Shown here: one piece after another, positions 1-13,600 of the stretch
Layout of the letters: each line of letters begins with the position of its first letter
Position numbering within the stretch: the stretch's first letter is position 1
Source: Beroe forskalii
Taxonomy: Eukaryota > Ctenophora > Nuda > Beroida > Beroidae
Direction: 5' to 3'
NCBI GenBank assembly: GCA_011033025.1
Contig: WFMF01000086.1
Span: 248,001 to 312,000, forward strand
Length of the DNA stretch: 64,000 nucleotides
The notes under the pieces: generated by a model
Databases searched by the model: none
What the model was told of the DNA's origin: nothing
The model's input: the letters and a program-made list of their open reading frames with translations, nothing else
Translations under genes and position numbers: made by a program

Positions 1-3000
1 TAAAAGCTGTGGACTGATGAGTAAGGAGGGGAGCTCTGTCTTCTGCTGAGAGAGTAGGAAGAGAAGAGGAAATGGGAGGAGTAGAGGGGACAGGAAGGGA
101 AGAGGAAATGGGAGAAGGAGTAGAGGGGACAGGAAGAGAAGAGGAAATGGGAGAAGGAGTAGCGGGGACAGAAGGATCCGTGCTCCACTGGAAGTCGAGG
201 AATATCTCAATTCCTCGGTTCCTCATCGGACGAGAGAGGTCACCGTACCGTGGATCCATCGTCATGAACAGTCTGAGGGGAACTGGGTTTTTAAATACGT
301 GCAAAAATCGTGAAAAACTACCTTCAAGACATGTGAACATAAATTTCAAATAGATGAAAATAAGGTGACATCGGCATTCGGCGCTACATTACCTTACCTG
401 TACTCCAGCAAGATCCCGAAATTAGCAATTGACGAAACAGCGCGTAACTTGGCGGTCAAATCACGCGGAAATTTTTCAATGTCGACTGGACCTGAGGTCA
501 AGCTACTACGCCCCCGAACTGCATTAACCACGGATTATTACCTGAATTCAGGGTGCGGGGTAATGACAACAGGGCTGCCGTTGACATGCCCCCGTTCATC
601 CAGCACCAGCACTCCTCTCTGTTCCAGGAGAGGATTCAACCTGTCCAGCACACTCGGAGATATCAGGTTGGCGTTGTCCAACACCACCCACTTCCCTGTA
701 GAGTTGTTTAATACGTGAGAAAATCGTGAAACAATATACAGTGTATACCACAGACAAAACCGCAAGCGGTCGTCATAGCAACCCCCTCACAGAGTCACAG
801 GGCCGCCGCCTTTTTAATTGTTTGAGGTTATAACGATCTAAACATACGTTATTAGGCGTTCGAAATAGAAATCATTCGTTAAAATCGTTGAAATAGTAAT
901 TTCCCTAATTTCTACAAAACGTCCGCGTGAACTCACGTGCAAAATTTGTTTTATGGATCTGGAATCATGTTTCTCTATTGCATTGTGACTTGTTTCAATC
1001 AAATCAAGTCGAAAATTCGGTCTTAAGACTCAAATTTCAAATTTGCCTAATTTCTACAAAACTTCCACGTGAACTCACGTGCACTTCATTTCCATGGGCC
1101 ATTTCTAGTTATATTGCAGTACCAAGGAAATCAAAATGTTGATTCAGTCACTATAGTATAGCACAACAGCCCTGCACTTTTTGAATTCAGCCCGAAATTG
1201 GACTTAGCCAAATTTTCGACTTTTTCGCGCGGCTCAAATTAACGTTTTTGAGGTGCCACCACACCTTTCCCTTAAATCGGGACGACTTGAAACTTTTTAC
1301 CCTTGATATTTGATTGAAAAAGATCATTGATACGTCTAGAAAAGATGGAGCAATGTTCATGAGCTGAGATATAGATGCTCAAAGTCACCATATTTTGGCC
1401 TAGTAAGGATCCTCGGTTTTTGGAGGCCCCCCACGACCTCATTTTTTCACCAATCACCATGAAACTTCTTTTGTGGATAAACCTCGAGGTCTAGATGCTA
1501 CATGCGTCGGGAAATCATGACGCGGTAGAAAACTTCTCCGATACAGTGCTTCAAAGTGGTTCAAAATTACGTTTTTCGCTAAAAATCGTGATTTCATCGA
1601 TTTTCATGACGTCATAACAGCAAAAAAATCGATCCGCGAAACTTCCTACATAGCCTATTACATTCTCCCATCTTAGCGGAAAAGAACCCGCCCTCGATCA
1701 TGTCTGTATCTTTTATGGTTTTTGAGTTTACCCCGTCCTAAAAATCTCACGTCTATATATAACTAAATACGTATATATTCGTCCTGTGACATCGATACAT
1801 TACTATATAGTCCTGGCAAGGTTACGTTCGAGATATCTCGAGATTTAGGTATACGCATTCACTCGAGAGGGGTCGACTCCTACGTAAAATTTGACGAGGA
1901 ATCGTTTAAGATAGGTTTTGAAACTCTCAGATGCTTGCTTCACTATTTTCAAACGCAAGTTTTTTTTGTTTTTTGTTTTGTTTTTTTTTGTTTTTTTTCT
2001 TACTGTGAGGGGGTTGCCGTCCTTGCCAGGACGGAAATTAATATCCTCTCCTGGAAAAATAATACTTATAAAAACCGTCCTTCCTAGTCTGAGAGGAGAA
2101 CGGAAACAGGAATTACCAGAAAGTTTTGGGAGAGTCGGATGGTACTCGTACTAGAGTAGCAGAGAGGTGTTGAGTATGCACTTCATTGTCCACGGAATTT
2201 CTCGATGGAGGGTCTTTTGTTATTCAATTCTGAGCAAGAATCATCTAGGTACGCAATTTAAAACGTATTATGAACCCTGTGGGGCCATTTTTCTAATCGC
2301 CCTCAGGCGCATAGGCTGAAAATTCATATCTCTCGGTCCAGGAAGGTCGTAGAGACCATCTTGGGCTTAAACGAATCGCAATTGCCATGTTTTTTATACA
2401 ATTGTTCATGAAGATATGCCCTAAAATGCACAGGAAAAAAAGTTTTGGGCCAAAAACTGTTTTTCACCATAAGCGAGCCATTCATCAACAAAATTTTCAT
2501 ATCTTGGTCCACAAAACTCGTAGAGACTTCATCTTGGGCTCAAAAGAATCGCAATGGCCACATTTTTATACAACTTTTCATAAAGATATGTTCTAAAATG
2601 CTCATGAAAAGTTTTCGGCCAAAACTGATTTTTTCCACCATATGCGATCTATTTATGATCAAGGGAAGCTTCATATCTCAGTCCAGGAAAGTTGTGAGAC
2701 TTCGTCTGGGGCTCAAACGAATCTGAATGACCACATTTTTATGCAATTTTTCATGAACCTTTGTCCTTAAATGCACAGGAAAAAGTTTTTGGGCCAAAAA
2801 CTGTTTTTTCGCCATATGAGCCATTCATCACCAGTGGAAGTAAAATATATCGGCACAAGAAAGCCCCGGAAGCTTCATCTAGGGCTTGAGCAAATTGCAA
2901 TGGCCTGGCTATTTTAAAATATATAATAAGACTTATTAATAAATTACTCTCATCAATTTATACATCTGAATCCCTGTGAAGACTATAAGTATATATCCCT

Positions 3001-6000
3001 GTAAAAGTTATATATTGCTTCAATGACTGTAGAAGGGTCTTGGTAAGGCATGACAAATACCAAGGTGCTCCAAATTTAAGGTCACTGGAATGGCTTGAAT
3101 GTATTGAACCAATTATCAATTTTGCAACGTAACAATAGTACATAAATGTGAATTGTGGTGATACTCAAGATGATGTGGAGATGTGGCATTCTGAATCCTG
3201 AAGAGAGATCCTGTATTACTACTGTTATGCTCCTATTGAAGATCCTTCCTACTAAAGCAGTGAAATTATCATGAAATAGATAAATGACTCATTGCATACA
3301 GGACAATATTTTCTCTTGGAAATGTGTTTATTAATTAAAGTCTTGAATACCCTGAATCTTGAGCTCATTAACAAGCTACACTCTATGAAATGCGTTGTTG
3401 TCAGTAGTATTAGAATCGGAAGGTGAACTGCCAAGGTTACCTTGGCTCGTTTACCGCTTTCATGAGTGAGATTTGTCCAATCAGACTTGAACCCTGGATG
3501 TCGTGAATGACAGACCGCACAATTCTTATCCACTCAACCAAGCGCAGGATGAGGTTTTTTGCAATAAGGTTCATTTATTGAATGCCACTTCTGTGATGGG
3601 ACTGACCTTTAAATTCTTAAATTGGAGCACTTTTGCATAAATCATACCATACCAATGTATGTAGTTAAATTGGAGCACTTTTGGCATTAATCATCCCATA
3701 ACAATGTATGTACTTATGAACAGTCATTTTAGGCTTCAAATATTCCAGTCTTTTAGGGGCCCAGATATCCAGATATGTAAAAATTGCCCTTAATACAACT
3801 TGTGTGAGGTGAAAACAACAGTTTTTGGCCTATGTTTCGAGCGATTAGAGGCATAGGCTTATCAACAAGTAGTATACATGATATTAAAAATGGCCATTGG
3901 AAGTCACTTGAGTTCAAAATGAAGTTTTACGACCATTCTTTTTGGGGGCATATGTTATAGACAATTGTATAATAACAAGGCCATTACCTCATCACGAATC
4001 ATTTGAGCCCAAGACGAAGTCCATGCGACTGTCCTGGACTAAGATATGAAACTACTGCTGATCATTAACAGCTCGTGTATGGTGAAAAACAGTTTTTGGC
4101 CCAAAGGCAAAACGTTTTTCCTGAGCCATTAGGGCATATGCTCATGAAGAACTGTATAAAAATATAAAAATATCACCATTGCAATTCGTTTGAGCCCAAT
4201 ATAAGGTCTACACGACCTTAAATTTGGAGCTCCTTGTTATTTATCACACCATAGCCTGAACCCTGTACAGTCATTGAAGCCAAATATAGCCTCTACAGGG
4301 ATTCATTGATAAAAGCAATCAATCATTCAATCAATATGTCGTATACATATAAAAATGAATATTGCAATTCCCTCAAGCCCTAGATGAAGTCCCCAAGGCC
4401 CTCCAGTACCGAGATATGAAACCTCCACTGGCAATAAATGACTCATATATAATGGTGAAAAAACAGTTCTTGACCCAAAACGTTTTTCCTGTGCATTTTA
4501 GGACAAAGGTTCATGGAAAATTGCATAAAATGTGGCCATTCTGATTCGTTTGAACCCCAGACGAAGTCTCTGACTTTCCTGGACCGAGATATGAAGCTTC
4601 CCTTGATCATAAATAGCTCGCATATGGTGGAAAAATCAGTTTTTGGCCGGAAACTTTTTTTTCATGAGCATTTTAGAACATGTCTTTATGAAAAAGTTGT
4701 ATAGAAATGTGGCCATTGCGATTCTTTGAGCCCAAGATGAAGTCTCTACGACTTTTGTGGACCAAAATATGAAAATTTTTGCTGATGAATGGTTTGCTTA
4801 TGGCGAAAAACAGTTTTTTGGCCCAAAACTTTTTTCCTGTGCATTTTAGGGCATATCTTCATGAACAATTGTATAAAAACATGGCAATTGCGATTCGTTT
4901 AAGCCTCCAAGATGAAGTCTCTACGACCTTCCTGGACCGAGATATGAATTTTCAGCCTATGCGCCTGAGGGCAATTAGAAAATAGGCCCCACAGGGTTCA
5001 TAATACGTTTTTTAAATTGCGTACCTAGATGATTCTTGCTCAGAATTGAACAACAAAAGACCCTCCATCGAGAAACCCCGCGGACAACATAGCGCACACT
5101 CAACACCTCTCTGCTACTAGAGTACCGATACAATTTATTTCAAAATGATAACATACTAAAACAGTTTATGATATCACCAAGGTTTGTTTGGCAATGTTAG
5201 AATGTTCGCGGGGATTCTGTACAAAGCCTAATTGCTTGATACAAAATCACCGAAATTTAAACTGTTTTTATGGGAGTTTAACCTTGAATCAAAGCTTCAA
5301 CGAAAGGGCTGTTTCTCCATTCAAACATGCTGCTCCTATCCTTGTCCATGGTGTCCAGTAGGGACTTGAGTCTGCTGACCACACCACCACAGTTAAATGA
5401 AGCGTTTCCTAGGGATGGGTTGAATTGTTAACTTTCCTAATCAGTTATAGTCGACACCTGTTAGCAGTATTTAACTTGAAAGGGAACCGCCTTAAACGTC
5501 AATCACGATTCAATATGTTTTGATAACTTTCAAAGGCACCATAATAATATCCACTGATCTAAAGTTAATGCGATATCTTTGAGGGATAAAGAGAGTTATC
5601 ATTAATCAGTGTCAAGCTTGTCAAGCCCTAAAACAAGTCCTCAAATGGTGGCAATATATAATGAGTGTAGTGCTTTGAGAGGCATCCACCATGAAATGTA
5701 TATGGGGGCACAATATCAAACTTCATATGATCGACTCAATGATTGCAATAAATAATTCTTGGCACCGTTTGGCGTAGTCATGCGTGATGCGATATAATCC
5801 CATGAGAATTTTTTGAATCTTGGAATATACTGATTAGTGATTAGTGATTATTCTCCGGAATATTATACGAGATTCGCAGGATTATAGTACGATGAATGGC
5901 TTTAAATTTGATATTTGGAGTCAATTTTAAGTATTTTCAAAACTAAAATACTCAAAATTTTCATTGCTAAATTGCTAAAAACTAGCAAAACCCACGACCT

Positions 6001-7673
6001 CCGGTCGGGTGCTCGATTGGGTTGCGAGTGATGTCAGACCGGACAGACTGGGTCCTGCTAGAAAGCAGTACCTGGGACCTTATTCATAACATACTGTGAA
6101 TCTGCTGATGAGACAGTGTTTTAGTCTAATTGACCGGTGTCAAGGGTCTAATTTCACGTCTTCTGATACATTACGGAGTGGTGTCAGACCGGACAGACGC
6201 CAGACAAACATAATTACATAGATAAATATATATATGATGAAGAATTATCAAGAAGTTTATTAATAGGAATCATCCGTGCGTATTTAAATTCTGGTCGACA
6301 ATTAAGATACAAATGTTTATTTGACAAATTTTGTTATCAGTAATGTGCTTATTTTATTTATAAAGGAGCAAAATTTAAATATTTTCTTTTAGTATTGGAT
6401 TTTGTAAAATAATTTGTAAATATTTTGTACATAGCCGTGTAAATAGTTTGTAGATATTCTTTTAGTATGAATTTTGTAATTTAATGCGATATAAGACACT
6501 TTCTTTTATTAATTTTATTAAATTTCTTTTAATATGACATATTTGTTGCGTTGTTGATATTTTCTGTAGAGTAGTATTATTATATATTTTCATGTCTTAT
6601 AATTCAGGTACAAAATGTGAACCATGTATATCTAAACATCCCAAGAAGTGGTAAGGCTTCTAATGTACCTCATGCTGGAGTTTCATTTGGTTTAATATAT
6701 AGTAAGATTACAAAAATATGTTTTACTTTCACCAATATTATGTAAACCTGATTCAAGTAAACTGATTAGTTTTTCCGTGTACTTGACAAAGTCCTCCCCC
6801 TGACATTTCCTTACTTCTCGACAACACTCCAACACCGGTCCCTTTTCATTGCAGCTGCTTGTTATGACATTACGAGTGACATCAGTCACAAGTTCTTTGA
6901 TAGTTTCCATGGTACCGGTCTCAGAAACCTGTGAAGGAAACAGGGGCTAAGTCAATAGGAGACAGAAGCTGGACGAAAAAAGCAAATAGGCTCTGAAATT
7001 GGTGAAATCTATGACTATGGCGTCTTCAACTCTTCCTCCAACGATGACACCATTATTGTTTTTGTATTCTAAGAATTGCGATCATCTCTACGATTTGAAA
7101 ATCCACTTCACTACTTCATAATTGGACGTTTTAGCACCCAAACCTGCGAAAAGCCTCCCAGGAGGTCGGTGGTATCAAACACGGAACTGCAGGCAATCTC
7201 CAGGACATCCCGACCACACATTCCAGCCATTGTTCTCACAACAGAGCTTTTACCAGACCAGCTGGGTCCCACCTGCAAGGAAATGTTACATGCTTTCAGG
7301 ACCTATAATTGAGGTTTTAGTGGACTGCGGGCGTTTTTTGGTCAGAGAGTGACAGAGTAACCAAGCAGTAACCGATCAATGAGTTTGAAGTTAAAACTTA
7401 TTTTATTCAATAAATCTATTTCGGAATAAAACTCACTAAAATGGACATCCAGTTCATGTAGACAGCCTGAGCCAGAGTGTCGAGTACTCTTATCTGAGGA
7501 GCTGCCACTTTGAGACATTGCCGAGGATATGAGGATGAGGAGTGAGGATATGAGGAGTGGGAGTGGCGGGGGAGGGTGGTGAGACCAATCCTCACTCTGT
7601 CACGTGACATGAGAGGGAAGGGTGGAGGAGAGGCAGGCAGGGCTCCGAACACGCACTCTGCTGCAGCAACCAC
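1..7673 (-). CDS. MDN1: Midasin AAA6 module (exons 44-49, truncated at window edge)
   Basis: Exon 7673-7437 leads into Walker A GPSWSGKSS (7272-7144), followed by DTTDLLGGFSQ. Exon 6928-6727 and exon 5408-5283 (MFEWRNSPFVEAL) are the insert before Walker B. Exon 695-542 has WVVLDNANLISPSVLDRLN; DN in place of DE is normal for midasin AAA6. Exon 272-1 has LFMTMDPRYGDLSRPMRNRG and then runs to the edge with three copies of a ~39-nt coding repeat (Ser/Pro/Thr rich). The donor of exon 6928-6727 (GAAA|GTAAAA) has an in-phase alternative a few codons earlier (TCAG|GTTTAC). Confidence 0.9.
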
Positions 7674-10600
7674 CTGGGAAGAGTCAACTATAGTCTGAAA
7701 CTTTAACAGATTACCAATAATTTTAAGGGATTTAGCTCAAAAATCAATGTTATATCATGGTCATGATGGAAATTGGAATCAGAATCTCACGTATTGGAGT
7801 ATTCAATCAGTGGTTCCCATTCCTGACACCCCTTAGCTAACCTGATCCCTGTCTCGTGTGGCCCTGAACTTCAAGGTGTAGATGGTGTCGATGAAGAGGG
7901 TTGGATCACAAGGTGAGTAGGATGTCACCAGGTCACACCACCGTCTAATGTCCCGGAGGTTGAACTCCCAGGGGGAGCCGGACCTACCCCACTCACTCCT
8001 CACTACGACCTGGGAAGGGTATCCTCAAACTCACTGTAGAGATATGATTTAGAGCACTCGGCTCAGTTTCGCTTCGCCTCACTTTAAATCATTTAAATCT
8101 TATATAATTGCAGGCAATTGTATTGTCTGCGTGTTCGTCTTACGCCTCTAAAGTACATATTAGCGTAAACTGCCAAATTCGTTAGATAGATAGTTTTCCC
8201 AAGGCTGACATATAATTTTCAAAATTAAGTTTTCTTAAAAAGGAATGTGTGATTAAAATAAGGTTGGTAAAAATTAACGAGCACTTAATTAAGGTTAGAT
8301 TCGACACGATCACCTTAGTTAAGTGATACCTTAATTTCATGTAATAAGGATGCATGATCAGGAGGGACACTTAATGAGGGAGAACAGAAAGTTATTCTAA
8401 TATTCATCAATATTATGAAATTATAGTGCACGCTCGCTTTGATATGGAAAACGGCAGATAAATACCACGCGGACGTTTACAGTGTATGATCTACTTTAGG
8501 ACACTGGATCTTTGCCATGCAGGTTTGACGGATCAAAGTTAGAGCTTTATAACTTTTGCCTTGTTTGGATGTTAGGAGTTTCTACATGAAATTTTGGGAC
8601 GTCATGGGTATGTTCGATATAATTTTGCACCAAAAATTTGAATTTTCTAACTCAAAAAACAATTGCGCCTGCCAGTACAATTCTTACTGTCTGTTTTTAC
8701 CTTATGGAGTGTTCAATTTCCATAACCTGGAACCGTCTCTGACTTTAGTTAGTTATTCATGTATGATTCTTACACGAATTCTCCCTCATTTGCATTCATA
8801 TTACACTCTTTATGCCTGCCAGAAACAGTTCCTACTGTTCATTGTTACAATACGATGCCTGTCTCAAGGCGTGGAAGCCAATGTCTGATTCCATAAACTA
8901 AAGCCTTTCATTGAGTATACACACAGTTCTTCTCCTCATCCACAGAAGTCAGAACCGCAGTAAGACAATGAGATAATTACCAACGCTTCCTGGCCAAGTC
9001 TCCGACACTCTTGAGCATATACTCGCTAGGTAGATTAGAATGGCGTATTGTTGAAGTGAAAACGTCTATTTTGCGAAGTTGAGTCGGTGAAATAACCAAG
9101 GAGAATGTTCGTAATTTCATATCTTGTAAATCTTTGTGGTTGTAATATGTTTGGTTAGACTGAATAGTCTAGAATCATGACAAACGGTATGATCTTTGGC
9201 TACAGTTTATTGAACGATTTATTTTCTTATTTTTCATCTAACGGCTGGATTATTTTCATTTTTCATCGTTCTTCTTGTATGTATTTCAGTCAAAAGTATT
9301 ACCACCTTGAAATTCCCTTCTGTTGTAAAGCATGAAATTCTAACGCCATAAGAACGCTCCTCCACGAGCGTTGAGCAGGAATTCCGGGGATGGAATCGCC
9401 AAATGTCGAGGGTGCCATGGAGCGCTCGTCTATGTCCAACAGCTCCTACACAGACACTTGGGCACAGAATGGAACCTACACGTGGATAACTGGGTCATCT
9501 TCTTCAGGAAGTAGTTCTGTCGAGGATCATCTCAAGAATGCTTACGACATCTTTGTGATTCTATGTTCCTTCCTAGGAGATACAACAATCTTGGTGGCAT
9601 CAGTCAAATATAATGCCTTTAGAGTGCACAGATCCATATTGACAGTCATTCAGCACATGGCAGTGACTGATCTCCTCACCAGCTGTTGCTTCACCATAAA
9701 TCTTATTAAATATGCCTCTGGTTGGGACAAACTATGGTATTTCATGTTTAAGGTCGGATATAGTATCCAGGACATATGTATCAATGTTAACATCTTGCTA
9801 ACAGCAGCCTTAACCACAATTAAGCTTCTGATAGTCAAGTATCCATTCCATGCCCGTCTCTGGACGAAGCGTAAAACCCATATGGTATGTGCAACTATTT
9901 GGGTAGAATGCCTCCTGCATAACAATTCTTTGGGGATTATCAATGTCATACGGCGTTCTTTCCGTCAGATATAGGAAAATCGATACGTCAATCCATGTTG
10001 TGGTATGACTTGATCTTTTCAATACTCTTGCTTTTAGCAGTCATTGTCACATCGGCAGGGTCTGATATTGGAGGCTTATAAGGTTGTAACACAACGTGGT
10101 GATCGTCTCAAGAGAGAGGGACTATTGACAGTAATAACTACTGCGGGGGTCTTCTGTATCACTATGATCCCTTTAATAGTGATAAACTGTGTTTTTTTAT
10201 TAGATGACTATAAATATTTATTTATATTGTATTTCTGATGTATACTTCTACACAATAAGGATTAACTTGATGGCTAACTTCTTCATCTACAGTCTCACTA
10301 TAACAAGCTTCAGGAGGTTCCTCCTTGAGCGAGCTCGCTTTCTCATCAATGCTTGCTGCTGCTCATCTTCATCAGACGAGAACGTCAGATACGGAAGGGC
10401 TAACATTGAGCAAGTGGAGCGTACTATTACAACACAGAATGGTGAAACAGAAGTGTGAGATCATACGCAAGAATACAATATACATGATCAATGATCATTA
10501 GGGACACTAATATAAATATGGGTCTTAGAGGACAACCATAATATTGTATTTTATACTCATAAATATAGTTATGAAATTATAGCGCCCGCTCGCTTTGATT

Positions 10601-13600
10601 TAGATAAGCTGCTGAATTGAATAAAACACGCTTGAATGACGCAGGCGTGCACTATCTAATATGGAACACTGGATGTTTGCCCTGCTGGTTTGCCCGATTT
10701 GTGTGTTGAAAGCTGTTTAGTTTTTAGATTAAGTTTGAGAAAGTTGTAGTGTTGATTTTCCAGTTTTGATGAAGTGTTATAGGTTAGAATTGTTCAACGA
10801 ATTTATTGAATTTTGAAATAGCTTTGTTTGAGATGATCAAATAGAAAAAGTTTTTACACTCGATGATCAATCACTGATCAATCGAAGACAGTGTGAAATT
10901 CTCCAATCTCGGGTTTTCTATCATCTTATAACGTTCTTCTAGTTCTGACCTGTTCGTGCACGGATTGGTTGAAAGCAATCATCTTGTTGAGGGTTTCTGA
11001 AGTTAAGCCAGGATGGGTAGCAGACAATACCAGCATCAAGTCATCTGCTGTCAGTGTCTCGATGTAGACCTGCGACAGGAAAGGAAACATATGTGAGATT
11101 TGTAATTTACTCATTTTCATACATTAATTCAGGTTAATCTTAATTGGATAAATTGACAAATTGGATAAATTGACAAATTGGATAAATTGACAAATTGGAT
11201 AAATTGACAAATTAGATAAATTGACAAATTAGATAAATTGAAATATTAGCGATAAATTGGGTTCGTCAAAAAATGAAAAACAAAACAAGATGATGTCAAC
11301 TTAGATCTCCAATTTAAAATGCACGTAACCTTGACGAATCTGTTGAGGAATGACTTCGGCAGCCCCTTCCTCCCCCCGCCCTGATCCACAGGGTTCATGC
11401 AGGCAATGAACCGACTCCTGCCTGCACCACTGTCTATCTTGAAGGTCTTACATAGCTCGGGAATGTAGACCTCGCCTCTGTGATCCAAACACGCGTTGAG
11501 TCCTGAAAATACGGGTTTCTTTGGAGGGCGGAATCTGGAAATAGGGAAGAGATTATAAGTTGTGTAAAATCACTAGTAGGATGCAGTGATAGAACTGAAA
11601 TTAGCATAGGATCTCGAATACCTTCTAAGACAGCCTGACTAGCGAGATTCATCTCGTCCAGGAGGACCCAGTCACCGTTCCGGAGTGCTTTGAGCAGAGG
11701 CCCGTCCCGCCACGCGAAGCCTTTACCGTTCTCAGCTGGAAGATCACATCCGAACAGGTCTGACATGTCCTGCAGCGGTGTATATGATGTATCCAAAGGG
11801 AAAATGATATGCTTGTAACTTGTAAGATTGGAAAATGTGTAAACCTCTTTGAAGATGATCGTCAGGAAAATAGTTCTAAATTAAACTGATGTTAAAAAAG
11901 GTTTTCGCACTGTGATCGAGATAGAAGTTGAGTCTAGTAAAACGTACCGTTTGCTCGGACAGGTTTATCCGTGTGAGTTTGAAACCCAGCACTGCCGCCA
12001 GTGCAGTGGTGATGCTGGTCTTCCCAACTCCAGGGTGTCCTTCGAGCAGGATCGGCTTGTCAACCTGCGGTGAGTTACTCCTGAGTCCTTATTCGAGCTA
12101 TATAATCAGGAGGTACCGTGGCTTTTTGATGGGGCAATGAGAAAACTCGCAAATTCATATTATTGAAGTTGTATAAAAGACTTTGGAAATGCCACAGAAT
12201 ATTTAATGTCAGAGTTGGAAGCTGTCCATATTCCTTCAACTGGCCCCCTTACCTGTAGCTCCCTCACAATCCTCAGTGACCCCTTACCTGTAGCCCCCTT
12301 ACAATCCTCAGTGACCCCCTTACAATCCTCAGTGACCCCCTTACCTGTAGCCCCCTCATAATCCTCAGTGAGCCCCTTACCTTTAGCCCCCTCACAATCC
12401 TCAGTGACCCCCTTACCTGTAGCCCCCTCACAATCCTCAGTGACCCCCTTACTTGTAGCCCCCTCACAATCCTTAGTGACCCCCTTACCTGTAGCCCCCT
12501 CACAATCCTCAGTGACCCCCTTACCTGTAGCCCCCTTACAATCCTCAGTGACCCCCTCACAATCCTCAGTGACTCCCTTACCTGTAGCCCCCTCACAATC
12601 CTCAGTGACCCCCTTACCTGTAGCCCCCTCACAATCCTCAGTGACCCCCTTACCCGCAGCCCCCTTACAATCCTCAGTGACCCCCTTACCTGTAGCCTCC
12701 TTACAATCCTCAGTGACCCCCTTACCTGTAGCCCCCTCACAATCCTCAGTGACCCCCTTACCTGTAGCCCCCTTACAATCCTCAGTGACCCCCTTACCTG
12801 TAGCCCCCTCACAATCCTCAGTGACCCCCTTACCTGTAGCCCCCTTACAATCCTCAGTGACCCCCTTACCTGTAGCCCCTTACAATCCTCAGTGACCCCC
12901 TTACCTGTAGCCCCCTCACAATCCTCAGTGACCCCCTTACCTGTAGCCCCCTCACAATCCTCAGTGCATTAGCAGCAGTGGTGGGAGCTCCAAAGGAGAA
13001 GCCCTCCCCTCCTGTCTCCCCTCTGCTCGGACCCCGGGAGAGACCCAACCTCCCAAAGTAGACCATGTCCCCGTGGTGTGTCAGAGAGGTGTCCATGTGG
13101 AGCTCCTCCCCCGCACACTGCTGTGTCAGGAAGGCGCGACACTGCTCCCGGAGCACTCTGTCTGACAGACCGTCCACCAGGACTAGGTGTGCTCCGTGAA
13201 GGTAACGCTGGGTTAGGGGCAGGAGGGAGGGAGAGGTTCCTGTCTGGGTTAGGGGCAGGAGGGAGGGAGAGGTTACTTTCTGAGTTAGGGGAAGAAGGGA
13301 GGGAGAGGTTCCTTTCTGGGTTGTAAGATGGGGTTCTGTCTTGTTGAGGAAGGTAGCCCAGGTGAGGGCGTCACGAACTAGGAGAGAATCAGACATGAAA
13401 AGGCTGATAAAGCACAAAAGCACAAATTATGAATTTTCTGCGATCTTATTATTAAGATCTTGGGAGACTTTCAGATGGCGTTTTGATTTCTGAGTAATAT
13501 CTTAATATGCACTGTATAAGGTGTCTCAAGAGGAATTTAAAGAGAATCTCAATCAAACAAAATCGTGATGTTACCAAATTCCTGGAGCTCACTTACCAGT

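Noticed and set aside
3460-3545. tRNA gene on the minus strand
   Set aside because: A and B boxes are present but the acceptor stem does not pair and a SINE-like body follows.
6692-6910. Stand-alone 72-aa gene on the minus strand
   Set aside because: It is a midasin exon between Walker A and Walker B of AAA6, with phases matching both neighbours.
12273-12895. Long open frames on both strands of the 36-bp array
   Set aside because: They arise because the unit is a multiple of three; no independent protein features.
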